The notes beneath the pieces were generated by a model. That model saw only the letters and a program-made list of their open reading frames with translations, searched no databases and was not told the origin of the DNA. The translations under genes and the position numbers were made by a program. From Trema orientale (taxonomy: Eukaryota; Streptophyta; Magnoliopsida; Rosales; Cannabaceae), in NCBI GenBank assembly GCA_002914845.1, contig JXTC01000218.1, positions 431,230-495,229 on the forward strand: 64,000 nt of DNA, written 5' to 3'. Of the stretch, positions 23,901 through 35,667 are shown in pieces (position 1 is the first letter of the stretch; every line of letters begins with the position of its first letter).

Positions 23901-26900
23901 ATCACACCAGCATCCTTTGCAGCTTTTGCTGCAGCAATGTGGGCTGACTTGCAAGGTTCCGTAATAAGACTTATGGAACCATAGTGAAAGATTTTTGCCT
24001 GCCACAGGATAAAGAAGCAGGGATTGTCCTCTCAGTAAATCAAATAAGAAAAATGGATTAATGGACACTTCAGAAATTAAAACAATGAGTTTACGTAACA
24101 AGACTAGGAGAATCCTAGCCAAAAAATAATATTAAGAAAAAAAGAATAGCTGGCATGTTAAATAACAGGTTTACAATGTTGCCCTACATGTTAAAATAAG
24201 CACCGAATAGAAATTATCCAATACCTTCCTTATTAAAACGAAATCAAGTTCTGATTCTTTGAGCAACATATCAGCACTAGGGTTACGGTAGAACATGAAC
24301 TCACGTTCCCCATCACTCTTAAGTGTAACAAAAGCTAAAGCAGTTCGTGCTCCAGGGTCAAAACGCATCCCTTCACAGTTCACATTATTCTCCTTCAGTA
24401 TATTAGTGAGCATGTATCCAAACTCATCTTCACCAACCTGTAAACTGTACATTAATATGAAGGGCAAAGAATAATTCTAAATTTTATTGCTGTGTAAAGG
24501 CACGTATCTCAAGTTATCTAAAACATAACATTGCCAGAATAACTAGTTATATATAATGCAGTAAAAAGGTAATACAACATTGGATTACTTGTAATCATGT
24601 ACATATTTCATTCCAGCTCCATAGACATAAATTATTGCCACATCACATCAGTTAGATTCACTTAGTTTGAGAACGATGAGTTTTCCAGATATGTTAAATA
24701 TTTAGATTCACTTTATTTTTACTCCCCTGCTTATAGTCCAAATCTACTCATATGCATCCTAAAATTTCGCAAGATTATTATGTTCACAGCATAACAACGG
24801 GTTAGGCATTATGTTCATTGCCCAACTGATTATACTAGAGTTATTATGCAAGTTATTTCCTTCATTCTTAGTAAAACTCGAAGTTTCCAATACTTTCAAG
24901 GACGAAATAAATGAGGCACAATTCTTAATGTTAAAGGATTTTATTCTTGATTCTTATTACAATTGTTTCTTCTTCTTCTTCTTCCTCCTCTCATTGTCAT
25001 TACTATAATTCTCAGCATACAATGTCAATAACAAAGCTCTCTCTTGTGCGGCTTTAACAGGAGTTGCACAATTGAAAAATGAACGTTTTTAATTTGATCC
25101 ACCACATCTCCATCTCTAAACAAATCACAAGAATGATTTTTTTGCACATCCATGTCATCTATATACCTTGGACAAGATTATTTTGAGCAACTTAAGCTAA
25201 AGAAAAATATGAGTAGTCAATATTCTTATCGGGACCTTTAAATATGCATGCACGGCCTGATTTCTACAATATATATTACATGCCTTTGATCTTGGCTGGC
25301 TTATGTCATACATACAGATGTTTCTACACAAGCCTATATCTTGATCATAAAAGCTTGTGCATGCTTCTACAATACACACATATAAGTCGCACTGACTTAT
25401 GTTTTCACAAAAATGCATGGAAAATAGCATGCATGAACATGGATGAAAGATATGTTGTTGGTTTCTAAACAGTATTCAAGTTTTTATTACTTGTCACTTA
25501 GGAAGCCAAGGATGGAAATTTTTCTAAAGCATTTAAATGCAGTTTGTCACAGTGCATTAATCACATGTAAATCCATTAACAAGTAATGTCTTGATTGTTT
25601 TTGCACTGTCTTCATCAACATTAAATTAGAACCTTAGATATTCTGCTCTTCTATACCTGGAAGAATCATTAATGACAAGAAAATAAAGGTTAGAAATCAA
25701 AATGATACCTTGCCAATAAAAGCTGATGAACCACCAAGACGAGCTATACCAACAGCAACATTAGCAGGTGCTCCTCCCGGAGCCTTTTTAAATGCAGGTG
25801 CTTCGGCCAATGAAACTCCACTTACAGTTGGGACAAAATCAATCAATAATTCCCCAAAACAAACCACAAGTGAGGACTCCTTCGTCTCAGGCAATCCATC
25901 TCCGGGAGATGCTTTAGCTAAAGTATAAAATATGCAACAGAAAAAGTTCACCATTTACCGGATTGAAATATGATAGAGTTGAAATGATAGATAACGAACA
26001 AAATGGGTGGTTTATACACAATTGTAACCAGAAACACGAAGTTTTCACATATACTATGATTTTCGAATACGAGTTATAAGTTCTAATGTTCAAAAAGTTT
26101 CATGCATTGTAAGTTCACAATCATAATATGTGGATGGTTATATGTGTAAGCCGTGGTGGCAAATTCTAAAGAAATGCATTTAAAGAAAGTGGAATCTCTG
26201 TTCTTATTTTCATTTTTATTTTTATATGTCTCCTTTTAGGGAAGCTCAACACAGCAAAGTTCGAAGCCATCTTGTCCGCAGTATACTATTTTATACTGTT
26301 AAAAAGATACACATTCTGAACCTATTCAGCTTCGTTTAGTTCTTCCTAAATGGCAAGAGAATTTTCAAGAATCTTTTTGGAAACTAACAGTCTCATATTG
26401 AGGTCAAACCAACCTAACAAACATGTACAGTATCCTTTAATCTCCAGAGTATAAGCCTGCAATAGAAGTTTAAGATGACGTATAGTTTCCTAAACATGCA
26501 TTTGTGTAATACGCCTTGCAGATCTAGAGCTTTGTCCATAGAAAAGGTGACTTGTATGGAACTGAGGATAAGTTCGGGGAAATTGTCCCAACTCCAAGTA
26601 ACTGAAGCCACAAATAAGCAACGCAGGCAGAATTCTGTTCTAAAATCTTATCTACTTCATATATGTATAAGCCATAATTACTTTGGGCTTGTTTGGATTC
26701 ACTTCCAATTTTTTGTTTAATAATTGAAAATATAAGTAAAAGTTTTGTTTTCGTTTTCAATTTTTAGAAACAGGAAACATGCTTGGCAAACTTATTTCAC
26801 TACTTGTTTCCAAAAACAATAAAGTACAAATAATGAGAGGGAGGTCATATAGACTTATACTTGTGTATTTATATATATATATATATATACACGCACTTAT

Positions 26901-28111
26901 GTATAAATATTTGTATGTTTTTTTTTTTTGTTTTTGAAATTTGTTTAAAAAAATGAAGGCATTAGAAATTTTTTGTTACCACTTTTTTTGAAATTTTTGG
27001 CAACAATTTTAAAAATAAAAAACAAAAACAAGGTTGCCAAGCAAACTTCCAAAATTTTTTTTCCGTTTTTCTGTTTAAAATAAAAAACAGAAAACGAAAG
27101 TGAATTCAAGCAAGCCCTTTGTTATTTGAACATTTAAACCATAAATTCACATCTGAACCCCACCCATTTACTCTAGAAATTTAGATGTTTGTTAATGCTT
27201 GACATCCATAAGCACCCCTAATCACTGGGCATACCGATTCAAATCAACTCTCATTGCAGAATATACGCAAACTGGTTCAGTTTGCATATTTTTGCTCAGC
27301 TTAGTCGCCATCATTTTCACCATTTCACTCAACATTCCAATACCTAAGATCATTCACAGTTTCAGGGCATTTCTGCATTCATAACCATTTCTAGCAGCAT
27401 AAGACTTGAGAGTTTGCGTTTTAATTGTTTCTCGTATAAACTATAACATAATTCAAATTCTAATGTTGTAATTAAAACCTTCATTTTGGAAAAAGTACAC
27501 GTTTTAGTAAAATCTATTTGTTCATATCAGTGAAAATTTTCCTAAAATGATTTGTTCGAAGTCTAATTTTGCGGTTTTAGATAAACACATCCCGCTGTGT
27601 ATGTAGTACACAATGACAGTTAAAAATAACCATTTTTTTTGTTTTTTTTCATTGTAACCCGGCAAATCCTCTCCTGTCATGTGCGAAAATGGTCAATTAG
27701 TTTCACAATGTAGTTATACCAAGCACAATTCAACACACCCATCTCTAATTTTGACCAAAAAGTATGTCTTGTGAGGGAATTTTCACATTAAGTGGGCAGA
27801 AAATGTAAGGTGACATATAAAAGAGAGTGTAACTCTTTACATTTAAGTTCATCAATTCACTCCATTAATTGAAAAAAAAAAAAAAAAAAAAAACTTTAAG
27901 AAACACGGAATCTAACAAAGAAAAATTCAGCAGACGTAAATTATTGAAGTAGAGTACCTTTTAGACTGAATCTGGTAAATGAAGGGAGTGGTGGAGAAGA
28001 AACCCCCGGGGCTTTCACAGTGGTCCGTTGACCGAAAGTGAGGGAGCTGCGAGGAAATGAAGCCACAGCCACACTAGTACCGAAGCAGAAAGCGCCCGAA
28101 TGAAGCGCCAT
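20938..28111 (-). CDS. FRK: Plastid fructokinase (pfkB family, FRK6-like), 7 exons, 388 aa
   Basis: Exons in transcript order: 28111-27958, 25917-25709, 24437-24225, 23998-23801, 23651-23514, 22840-22724 and 21075-20938. All junctions are GT-AG and the joined frame is open to a TAG. The enzyme phosphorylates fructose with ATP to fructose 6-phosphate. The mature part starts near [13 protein letters not shown] (69-81). It has the pfkB N-terminal signature [18 protein letters not shown] (97-114) and the C-terminal signature [12 protein letters not shown] (319-330), with D325 the expected catalytic base. Residues 1-~60 are Ser/Thr/Arg-rich and poor in acids, as in a chloroplast transit peptide, so it resembles the plastidic fructokinase group (Arabidopsis 'fructokinase-6, chloroplastic'). 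An in-frame Met lies at 28150; 28111 (MAL-) fits family starts better. Introns 1 (2.0 kb) and 6 (1.65 kb) carry MITE-like insertions. Confidence 0.96.
21482..21813. repeat. Foldback element in fructokinase intron 6
   Basis: The left arm (GGAGTAATAATTTTGTTGAT ... TTTTGGTCCTTA) is an inverted, diverged copy of the right arm (AACCAAAATAATACTTTGTCG ... GAGTAATTAATCC). Boundaries are approximate and there is no coding capacity. Confidence 0.55.
26685..27117. mobile_element. MITE-like insertion in fructokinase intron 1 (~433 bp)
   Basis: Ends GGGCTTGTTTGGATTCAC and, inverted, GGGCTTGCTTGAATTCAC. It is flanked by TTT on both sides, so the exact target duplication is unclear. Internal AT-rich arms also pair in part. 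It is non-coding and far from splice sites. Confidence 0.65.
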
Positions 28112-28166
28112 TAGTGCTTGCAAACACAACCAATCCAACTTACTCCCCAAAAAGAGAAACTAATCT

Positions 28167-28193
28167 CAGTCAGTCAGTCAGTCAGTCAGTCAG
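28167..28193. repeat. (CAGT)n microsatellite just upstream of the fructokinase start
   Basis: About 6.75 perfect tandem copies of CAGT lie 56 bp upstream of the chosen start codon, probably in the 5' UTR or proximal promoter of the minus-strand fructokinase gene. A further short (gactca)n-like run sits near 28363-28381. Confidence 0.85.
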
Positions 28194-30877
28194 AATCCTT
28201 TGTTGATCTTCCAAAACCAATATAATATCCCCCAGAAGCAGTTCTGTTTTGGGGATTTGAATAAGAAAAAAGCCTTTGAAAACAAATAAAAATGGAAAAA
28301 GTAAGAGGAGATAGACCCAGAAAAGCGGTTTTATCAAATAATTTACAGCTTCTGGTGGCACTGAGACTCAGACTCAGACTCCGGAGTGCTAGTCCAAGTG
28401 AAAAGAACGGAATGTTGGCAGCGGAGAAAGCCAAGGCGGAAATATTAAGCAGCTATTCATTATTAATTTATTAATGTAATGTGTCGCCTTATTATTATTA
28501 TAATTGCGTATTATCTCCTTTTTTTAAAAAAAAAGAAAAATATTTAGTTTTATTTGTTATTATTGGGGACAAACTTAACTGACAGGCAACGAATTAGAAC
28601 CAACTTTCAACTTTCTCTTCTTTTGTTTTTTTTTTTTTTTGTTAACTTCGTTCTTCTTCTGTTTGCTTGCCAAGTGGACTGCATTGCCTTCCTCCTCCAT
28701 GCCATAGATATAATCTTCTTTTTGGGGGGTCCTTTTCCAAATTCAATTTTCTTCCCATTAAATATATGCTAAAAGAGGAGTATACATTCTAATCTTCGAG
28801 AAAATAAATCTGTAGCAGAGAGAAAATATATCGACAGCGCATGTGTTTTAGATCTCAACCAGATTTCGCCAGATTCCCACACGTTGTTTAGTTTTGATCT
28901 TTGAATATTAATTCCATAACGTTCAAAAAAATGCCTACTATTTTTTTTTTTTTTTTTTTTATAAAAGTAAAGATTAGGACATCAAAAACTGCATAAAAAA
29001 CTTATACCATTTTATGATCCACTCTAAAATAGAAATAATTGAAATACATACCACATCATCATCTTGTCTAAGTTTTTTTTCACAAAATTTTGATGCCTCT
29101 ATCATTATGCTTTTTATTATACAACACAAAATGCTTACTTTTTTTTCGAAAATACAAAATGATTACCATTAGTATCTTATAAAAAAAATGCTAACTATTA
29201 ATAATTTTATTATCCAATTTATATTGAATATATATTCGTGTGGATACAAAACTTCACATGAATTTGATTTTTGGGTTATATCTACATCCCTTATTAATAT
29301 TAAGACAACTTATTAATTAAAATATGACAAAAAAAAAGACAATTATCTAAATCCAGGAGAAATTGAACACCGCATCTCCTTCAACCATCTTTCTCTTATC
29401 TCCATGTTTATTGATCAATCTTTAGTTTATCTATTATACTTTTTTGTCTTCAAGAAAATTACTGTAGTAAATTAAATGTTTCTGAAAATATTAATCCACC
29501 TTTATTTTGGTATTTTTTATTCTATAGGTTCATGGTCAATAACAGTTTATTCTATCGTTTTTTTTTCAAGTTTTCATCATGAGTTGATGTCTTTTTAAGT
29601 ATATTATATTTCTTAGAACTTGGTTTGACCTTGAGATTGATTTGGTAGATGTCTCTTGAATATCATTCTTTATTTTTATTATTAAAAAAAATTAAAAGAG
29701 GGAAAAATAGAAGAACGAAATTCAGAATGGAAGATTAATATGAAATGAAAGGAAAAGAAGGGTGTGAGAGAAGGATTGTTGGATTCTAGAAAAAGAGAGA
29801 AATAGAATGGTGCTACAAATGCAATGCTAGAGGAGAGGGTGTACCACTAGTTTAAAAGTTTGTCCAGTTTAATCTTTTTACTGATAAGAAGAGTGCTTTT
29901 ATACCATTTAAGGATGCAAATATAGCCTCTTTATCATATTCATTTACAAAGTATAGAATCATCTCACATTCACAATGTTATAAACTCTAGATTTCAAATT
30001 TTCACATCTAATATAAGTAAGGTTGAAGGATTTTAATTCAATGTCAACAACACCTGCACATTTTTCGATGAGTCCTGATGCTCTCCCAATTCTTAAAAAC
30101 AAAAAAGGTTTTCGTCTATGCATATGACGAGGAAGTGAAAAACTGGTTCGTCACGTGACTCTCTCGATAAATTTGCCATAAAAGGAGTTGGAACATAAAT
30201 TTCCCATGCAGCTAAATGCACACCTTTGCACTCTACAATCATACGATCTTGATAAATCTTATAGCATACAATCATACGATCTTGATAAATTTGCTATAAG
30301 AGAAGTGCTAAATGCACTCTTTTGCACTCTACAATCATACGACCTTAATTGAGAATGATGTGTCCTAATATCCTCCTAGTTCTGTGTCCTTGAGTTGTAA
30401 GGAGTTGGAACATAAATCTTCGTGAACAAATCATGATCAAGTGATCAGAGCAGTATTAATGGCTCGGCGGTCGTCGGCCATCGCAGCTGTAAAAGAATGC
30501 TCGGTTTGCTGGCTGGTGGTACAAGATTGTTCGACAGCCTCACATTTTATAAAGGAAAAACAGAAGAAAAATTGGATATGATCTTCAGAAACAAAGATGT
30601 GCACAAAAATAGAACATAATATGTGAAGCAGGTTTAGTTGGCTGCTTTTCTGGGATACGTCAAAATATGTTAGGAGATGAAGTCAACCTTAGAAATAAAC
30701 CTGGAAAGTATATAGGAACTAATCTCGAGAACAGGAGAATATATAAGATGATTAACTCGCAAAATTTGACTACTTGAATGGATCAAAGTAAGATTACAAC
30801 ACCACTGAATATCTCATATAAAAACAGAAAAGAAAATAGACCACAGGAACAAAAATATCACTGAACTGCTCTCCATT
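28194..30877. other. Intergenic between fructokinase and RPL7
   Basis: 28112-~28440 is the fructokinase 5' flank. Beyond it: poly-T runs (28628, 28939), the foldback at 28975, and short direct repeats of CAATCATACGATCTTGATAA at 30235-30290 with a partial third copy near 30332. No gene recognised. Confidence 0.5.
28975..29110. repeat. Probable short foldback element
   Basis: GGACATCAAAAACTGC on the left faces AAAATTTTGATGCCTC on the right in inverted orientation, with AT-rich sequence between. Similar wording (GGGACACCAAAAAGTTGTACC) appears near 5980-6160. Confidence 0.4.
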
Positions 30878-33607
30878 CTAGTTCATCTTATCTATCAGTT
30901 CATTGATGTGATCCTCACGATTGCCGGCTTCTCCCCCTTCCTTGTACACTTTCTTTAACCCTTTTAACCCTCCTACTGGTTTGTTCAGCATAAAGGGCCA
31001 CAGAAAACGGTTAACCTCCTTAAAATGTGGACCAACACTAGCAATTTCATGCACAATATCTTCTAAACATAGAATTCCATGTTTCCCCAGTGCCTGCCAG
31101 GTAGGATAATGGAAATTCAGAAATGCTGCTTAATGGAGAAAAAAATCATAAGGGGAGGGCTACAGTAGGGGCGCCCCTACGTAGGGCCACCCTTTATACA
31201 CCGCTTGATGGGAATCTGTGGGGAATAACGGGAATCTGTGAGGAATCTATTTATACACAGATTCCCATCAAACGGTGTATAGACAGAGTCCTACGCAGGG
31301 ACGTCCCTACTGTAGATGCACCCAAATCATAAACATGTTTTCTCCATCTGTCTCTCTCTCTTCTTTTCTTTCTTTCCTTTCTTCTTAACAGGTAAAGAAG
31401 TATATTCATACATAATCTTCCACAAATATGTAATTAAGTCTAAAGGTTAGGCAATTGAATACCTGCTCAATAACGTTATTGTCGGTTAGAGGTACCCTCT
31501 GCTTGTCTATGTTGGCAAAACCTTTCTTTTGAATCAGCTCCTTCACATTCTTAAGGTTAGGATACCTTCAAAAAGAACATGAAAACCCATTAAATTGTGA
31601 ACTGTTAGTTGTAGTAAAAAATAATGTGGGACAAAACTACAAGTGGACGAAATGTTGTTAAGCTCTGTTAACTATACATGTAAATCTAGGACAAATGTTA
31701 TAACCATGCTCCATGCTATAATACAACAATACATAATAACCATATAAATCTAATCAACATTATAGAATCTATCTAAAAACTTTCTTGATGACTCAACCAA
31801 AATGTACGGAAAAAATGATAGAATGAAAATATTTCTTTATGCTATCATGAGAAGACCTCTCTCAAATGGTCCACGACTCCAAAGAGCACCTAGAGAAGGG
31901 TAGATTTGTCTAAGATTAACCTAAGGAAATAATTTTTTTTTTAAAAATGGAAATAATTTTTTTTTTTAAAAATGGCAATCAAAATCTTCTTAACCTAAGG
32001 TTCACCTGGACCTTCCTCATATTTGTTATATATTTTACATCCCAAAAGGTCGGTCTACAATTGAGTAACTAGGAAAAAAGTAAGCAACCAATTATCTACC
32101 ATAATACTAGATTTTAACAGGCAAAACTTCTCCTTTCCAATCATTGACATGTAACCAAGAAAGGGCCACCAGATATCATAACATTGAGATATTATTACAT
32201 AGTGCATTGCATTTGTAATATCTGAAATATCACAAAGCTAATCATATTAGAATGGTAAAGGATTTTATTTTCATACCCATAGGTAACATAGGGCTCCACC
32301 CTTTGCAATTTTTCAATAATCCCTGCATTTACTTTCACAAATACGGCACTGAAGACTTTCCTCAACCTCAGGTTGTACAGGGTCTTCCTAACTGCTGGAT
32401 GCATGTCGTTTTTTCTGGACAAAGAAAAATGTCAACAGCAGAAGAAATCAGTTAACAGAAATACAGAGAACATTATCATACTGTAATGATAAAAACCCAC
32501 CCTTGTATGCGGATGATGAGGAGAAGCTTTGACTTTGGTGTCACCATTTCCGGCCTCTTTCTCTTTAGCCTGTGTTTCATGCGGACAAGGTCCACTTCCT
32601 AAAGGGAAACAGCAGACAAGTATAATACTCGATAATTCAATCAAGCAGGGAAAGTGCCTCAGTAATGCAGTTGCAGAAATGAAAGCAGGGCTGTAAAATA
32701 AAGCATTTCTAGTGAAAAAAGAAAAAAAGAAAGGATTGATTTAGGTCATCAATAGTTCTGCCGCATTTGTAGGCAAAAACCCAACGACGGATCAGGATCA
32801 CACGCACTTATGCAGAATACAACAATGCTTTAAGACTAGTTTCTTATCGAGGAAAAATGAAAACAACGGTGCTGTAATAACACTACATATCAACATCGTT
32901 AGTCAATAACTGTAGCTGCGTTCAGATATACAGAGCTAACTGAAACAGACACCAAGTAACAAAACCCGTATCCTTATTCCTACATGAATCTGAGATCTCA
33001 ATTAAGTTCTCATAAACACTCGGACCATTTGAAAAGTTGTTGGCAATCCCATCCATAAAGGGAAATTGCCTCCTGAAAGTTCAACGAGAGACACAAACCA
33101 GCTCTCAAATTACATGACATACAAAAAGAAATGTTCGAAAACTTTTCTATAAAAATATTTTCCAAATCACATTGATTCATTCCTTATTTCCTATCGAAAA
33201 AAAAAAAAAAATTAGGCACGAAAAGAACTAAAGTCACAACTCAGGCCTTTAACACTGTTATTTTGAATGCATATCTAAACTACTGATCCTTTAATTGGAC
33301 CAAGAGACTAAAACATCTTTGCACAAATAGAGCTATTAAGCTAAGCATTTTTATTAAATATAATATATATTTTTGTTTTAAAAAAAAGAGAGAGAGAGAG
33401 AGAGAGGAAAATATGGTATACCCTGTAGCGAAACTCTTTGACAAACTCCTCGGGCTTTTTGATATATTCGTGTTTATCTTTCTTATTAGCGAATTTCCTC
33501 TGCTCCAGTTGGGCTTTCCTCCTCAGGGCTACTTCTTCATTGGTTTTCCGCTTCTTCAATATCGTCTCTGGTATATATGTCAAGGGCTTTGCCTCCTCCT
33601 CCGCCAT
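30878..33607 (-). CDS. RPL7: 60S ribosomal protein L7 (uL30), plant L7-1 type, 5 exons, 246 aa
   Basis: Exons in transcript order: 33607-33422, 32598-32501, 32414-32277, 31565-31463 and 31093-30878, all GT-AG and in frame. The product is a cytosolic large-subunit ribosomal protein. The N-terminus ([21 protein letters not shown]) is a Lys-rich extension. The body carries [44 protein letters not shown] and [18 protein letters not shown], and the C-terminus is [20 protein letters not shown]. The MAEEEAK start and Lys-rich N-terminus match the divergent 'L7-1' paralog of plants rather than the main L7 proteins. Exon 1 begins right after a GA-rich leader. Intron 1 has a (GA)n tract (33388-33407) and intron 4 holds an intact MITE (31152-31323). 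No broken motif is seen. Confidence 0.95.
31152..31323. mobile_element. 172-bp MITE, copy 2, inside RPL7 intron 4
   Basis: Ends GGGGAGGGCTACAGTAGG and, inverted, GGGTGCATCTACAGTAGG. It is flanked by identical AAATCATAA at 31143-31151 and 31324-31332. Same length as copy 1 but opposite orientation. It lies between exon 5 and exon 4 of the minus-strand RPL7 gene without touching splice sites. Confidence 0.85.
33388..33407. repeat. (GA)n microsatellite in RPL7 intron 1
   Basis: About ten perfect GA units next to an A7 run, shortly inside intron 1 on the gene strand. A second GA/GACAGA-rich stretch lies upstream of the gene at about 33785-33815, in the probable 5' leader or promoter. Confidence 0.8.
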
Positions 33608-34055
33608 TTTCCTTTTTAATCCCTTTTTAGCAAATACCCAGAAAACAAAATAATCGCAGACAAGTAGAGAAAAGGATCAGAGAGCCTCTATCGCTAATGA
33701 GAGAAAGAGAGACTAACAGTGACTGATTGAGGCCGATAGCGGCGGACTTTGGTGGGGGCGTGTCCCGTTGAGGCCGGCGAGGTGCAGAGACAGAGAGAGA
33801 GACAGAGAGAGGAGACTGGAAAGTGGGGGGCTTTTCTAGGGTTTGGGATTTAGGATATTTTGAACATTATTTATTTTATTATTTTTTAACATATTCGGAA
33901 TTTTAAGCGAGAAAAATAACATCAAGAAAAAAAAAAAAAAAACGAGGAAAATATTGATTTTTTTATGACCAAAAAATAGCATTAGTTATTAGTGAGACTT
34001 ACTTCCAACATAACATTAAAGAATCATTATTTTTTTCAAAAATAAATAAAAAAAA
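33608..34055. other. RPL7 upstream region
   Basis: 33608-33840 is GC-richer and GA-rich and probably holds the RPL7 promoter and 5' UTR. After 33850 it becomes AT-rich repeat DNA. Confidence 0.5.
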
Positions 34056-34410
34056 GAGATAATTACAAAAAAATACCCTCATGTTTGGATTTTCTGCAAT
34101 TTAAATCCTGAAGTTTGGATTCCGCAAAATAATATCCTGAGATTACGAATTTCTGAAAATTAATACCTTGTGTTGATTTTTAACTGATAAAATATAATAA
34201 TATCCTCAAAATTAAGATGAATAATATGGATTAATCTAGTTTTAATTGAGGATATTATTATTTTTTCGTTCCTAAAATTGGTCAAAAAATCTGTCCAGGG
34301 TATTAATTTTTAAAAATTCTTAATCTCAGGGTATTATTTTGCAGAGTCCAAACTTCAGGATTTAAATTGCAGAACACCCAAACTTCAGGATATTTTTTTG
34401 TAGTTATCCC
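34056..34410. repeat. Foldback/MITE-like element with TIRs near GGGATAACTACAAAAAAATA
   Basis: Left end GAGATAATTACAAAAAAATA and right end, inverted, GGGATAACTACAAAAAAATA. Inside, inverted stretches share AATCCTGAAGTTTGGA and CTCAGGGTATTA. The same right-arm sequence, more diverged, is seen at about 20310-20420. Confidence 0.7.
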
Positions 34411-34450
34411 AAAAGGGAAAAATAATCACTTTTAGGATTTTTTTGTTTTG

Positions 34451-34915
34451 GATATTATCATTTTTATACATCATATTTTGACACTTTGTTCAAATTATAT
34501 TTTGTATTTTGGTTATTATTAATATTGACCCTTAGATTTGAAATCTGTTATAAATTTATATCCTGACACTAATTTAGAGCAGTTAATTTATCAAGATACT
34601 ATTTAAAAAATAAAAAATAAACTATATAAAAACTGATCCGAGAATAAGTTTATTAAATTATCTTTGTAAATTAACTGTTTTAAATTGGTGTTAGAGTATA
34701 AATTTGTAACNNNNNNNNNNNNNNNNNNNNNNNNNNNNNNNNNNNNNNNNNNNNNNNNNNNNNNNNNNNNNNNNNNNNNNNNNNNNNNNNNNNNNNNNNN
34801 NNNNNNNNNNNNNNNNNNNNNNNNNNNNNNNTCTAAGAGCCAATGTTGATAATAACCAAAACACAAAGTATAAATTGAACAAAGTGTCAAATACAAAATA
34901 TAAAAGTGATACTAT
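34451..34915. repeat. Foldback element interrupted by the 121-N gap
   Basis: Outer arms 34451-34536 and 34832-34915 are inverted copies (sharing GACACTTTGTTCAA and TTTTGGTTATTAT). Inner arms start at 34547 and, inverted, at 34710 (shared CAGTTAATTTA). The loop is at about 34600-34650. It is probably a non-autonomous MITE-like element; no coding capacity. Confidence 0.75.
34711..34831. other. Assembly gap of 121 N
   Basis: The gap falls inside an inverted repeat (34451-34915). Symmetry with the other arm suggests only about ten bases are really missing. Confidence 0.95.
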
Positions 34916-35667
34916 TCTTTTTTTTTTTTTAAGACTATCACTTCTAGAAATCAACAATAGCTAAATAAATTATTGAGAAATTTACCAAGCAAAAAAACAA
35001 AAAAGAAAAACATATTGAGAAATTTATAACTAGTACTTGTTTTTGTGCAATATATATTTTATAAATTTTTTATTTTATTTCAAAAATGTTGGTTTTTAGG
35101 TATACATTTCATGTATAAATTATGTATAGTATACATTTATAATGTAAATTTTTACCAATAATTTTCCTTTATAGTATAAATTTATACTTATGTATATATT
35201 TTGAAATGTATACTATTTTTTAGGTATAATTTTTATTTATAAAAATATATATTGGGGTATGTATTTCATATATAAAATACTTTATAGTATACATTTCTCC
35301 AAAAATAGGAATATTTATGAAAATATATTTTAGAAAAATATTTTTATGTACATGTCTCGATATTATGAGAAAATTTGATTTTATATGATAAATTTTTTTT
35401 AAAAAAAATGAAAAATCCTAGATTTTAAAATTGTTTGATAAATTATAAATTTATTTAGAAAATAATATTTTCAAATTTTATTCAGAAAAAATACCAATTT
35501 TTACTAATTGATCGATCCAATTATCTAAGTCTGAGATAACTCGTCTAGTTATCCCAAATAACTTGATTGGTTATCCTAAGTAACCCAACTAGTTACCTTG
35601 ATTACTACTGGATATATCAATTTCAAAGAAAAGTGGTATTTTCTAAATATTTTTGAACATTGAATTT

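Noticed and set aside
25710-25928. Plus-strand frame over fructokinase exon 2
   Set aside because: Antisense shadow of a pfkB exon.
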